Positions 5,469 through 5,914 of a stretch of 5,914 nt of DNA are shown here, piece by piece. The notes under the pieces are model-generated. The model saw only the letters and a list, made by a program, of their open reading frames with translations. It made no database searches and was not told the DNA's origin. Location of the stretch: the NCBI GenBank assembly GCA_946403565.1, contig CAMJAJ010000095.1:1-5914 (forward strand), read 5' to 3'. The number at the start of each line of letters is the position of its first letter. Within the stretch, counting starts at the first letter, position 1. This stretch comes from an uncultured Treponema sp. (GTDB taxonomy: Bacteria; Spirochaetota; Spirochaetia; Treponematales; Treponemataceae). The position numbers were made by a program, and so were the translations under genes.

Positions 5469-5914
5469 TTACGGCTTTACGACGACCTCGGCGAGGTGGG
5501 GCAGCTTCTTGAGGTCCTTCTTGAGTCCCTCCTCGCGTGCCTTGTTGACGTAGGCCGGATCCTGGAAGCTGTAGGTGAAGTTCGTGTGGACGTCATAGGT
5601 TCCCTTCATCAGGGCGTAGGCATCCTCGGTCATGACCAGCTCCTCGTCGGTCGGGATGACGAACACCTTCACCTGGCTGTCCGGCGCGGAAATGCAGGTC
5701 TCCGCGTTGCCCGTGAAGCTGTACTCGTTCTTCTGCAGGTCGATCTTGATTCCCATGTGCTCAAGTCCGCGCAGGGTTCCGGCCCTCGTGATCGGAGAGC
5801 GCTCGCCCACGCCCGCGGTGAAGACGATCGCATCCACGCGGCCAAGCTCGGCCATGAAGGCGCCGACGTACTTCTTGAGCCGGGCGCAGTACATGTCGAT
5901 CGCCAGCAGGGCCT
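5469..5914 (-). CDS. ackA: Acetate kinase, C-terminal part (runs off right edge)
   Basis: Cytosolic acetate kinase, converting acetyl phosphate and ADP to acetate and ATP in fermentation, usually partnered by phosphotransacetylase. The last 147 codons are visible, starting [19 protein letters not shown] (fragment residues 1-19). The nucleotide-binding motif [10 protein letters not shown] (31-40) corresponds to the family's [21 protein letters not shown] (86-97) contains the conserved EEL whose Glu takes part in metal binding. Typical acetate kinases of about 400 residues end close to fragment residue 101; here about 46 further residues follow ([10 protein letters not shown] to VVVKP). Longer acetate kinases of about 440 residues are known, in my recollection, from spirochaetes, so the tail may be lineage-specific rather than a fusion. 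The frame is intact up to the TAA at 5469-5471. Any promoter and a pta gene would be to the right of the window. Confidence 0.94.
   Translation of the reverse strand, partial: ALLAIDMYCARLKKYVGAFMAELGRVDAIVFTAGVGERSPITRAGTLRGLEHMGIKIDLQKNEYSFTGNAETCISAPDSQVKVFVIPTDEELVMTEDAYALMKGTYDVHTNFTYSFQDPAYVNKAREEGLKKDLKKLPHLAEVVVKP

Overview
The window is a GC-rich stretch (roughly 60% G+C by eye) of bacterial chromosome with five protein genes, two of them cut by the window edges. Nothing in it looks mobile: I see no transposase, integrase, CRISPR array, tRNA or rRNA. Acetate kinase, an ECF-type micronutrient importer and a class A penicillin-binding protein of the PBP1C type suggest a walled, fermentative, probably host-associated anaerobe. 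The phylum cannot be fixed from this sequence. The PBP1C together with the long acetate kinase tail would fit a spirochaete relative, but GC-rich Firmicutes or Coriobacteriia are also possible.

Layout, left to right. Positions 1-1124 (minus) hold the N-terminal half of PBP1C, running off the left edge. A 143-bp divergent intergenic region carries two back-to-back sigma70-type promoters: one for pbpC, placed so that its mRNA should be leaderless, and one with a perfect TTGACA box for a metallo-beta-lactamase-fold hydrolase (1268-2059, plus). That gene converges, with a 7-bp gap, on a three-gene minus-strand operon (5196 down to 2067). The operon encodes a UPF0397-family membrane S component, a fused double ABC ATPase with a DUF3744-like segment, and an EcfT transmembrane protein. 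These three make up a complete dedicated energy-coupling-factor importer.

The ECF operon has a clear promoter (TTGACC-17 bp-TATACT, minus strand) with a perfect 9-5-9 bp inverted repeat lying over its -35 box. This suggests repression by a DNA-binding protein rather than a riboswitch, because the predicted leader is only about 27 nt. Upstream lies a GC-rich degenerate-repeat spacer, then a strong intrinsic terminator that ends the next transcript, ackA (5469-5914, minus, C-terminal part only). That protein has about 46 residues beyond the usual acetate kinase end.

The genes are individually recognisable. The least explained items are the substrate of the ECF importer, the factor that binds its operator, the leaderless pbpC arrangement and the acetate kinase tail. 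I found no convincing evidence of a wholly new system.
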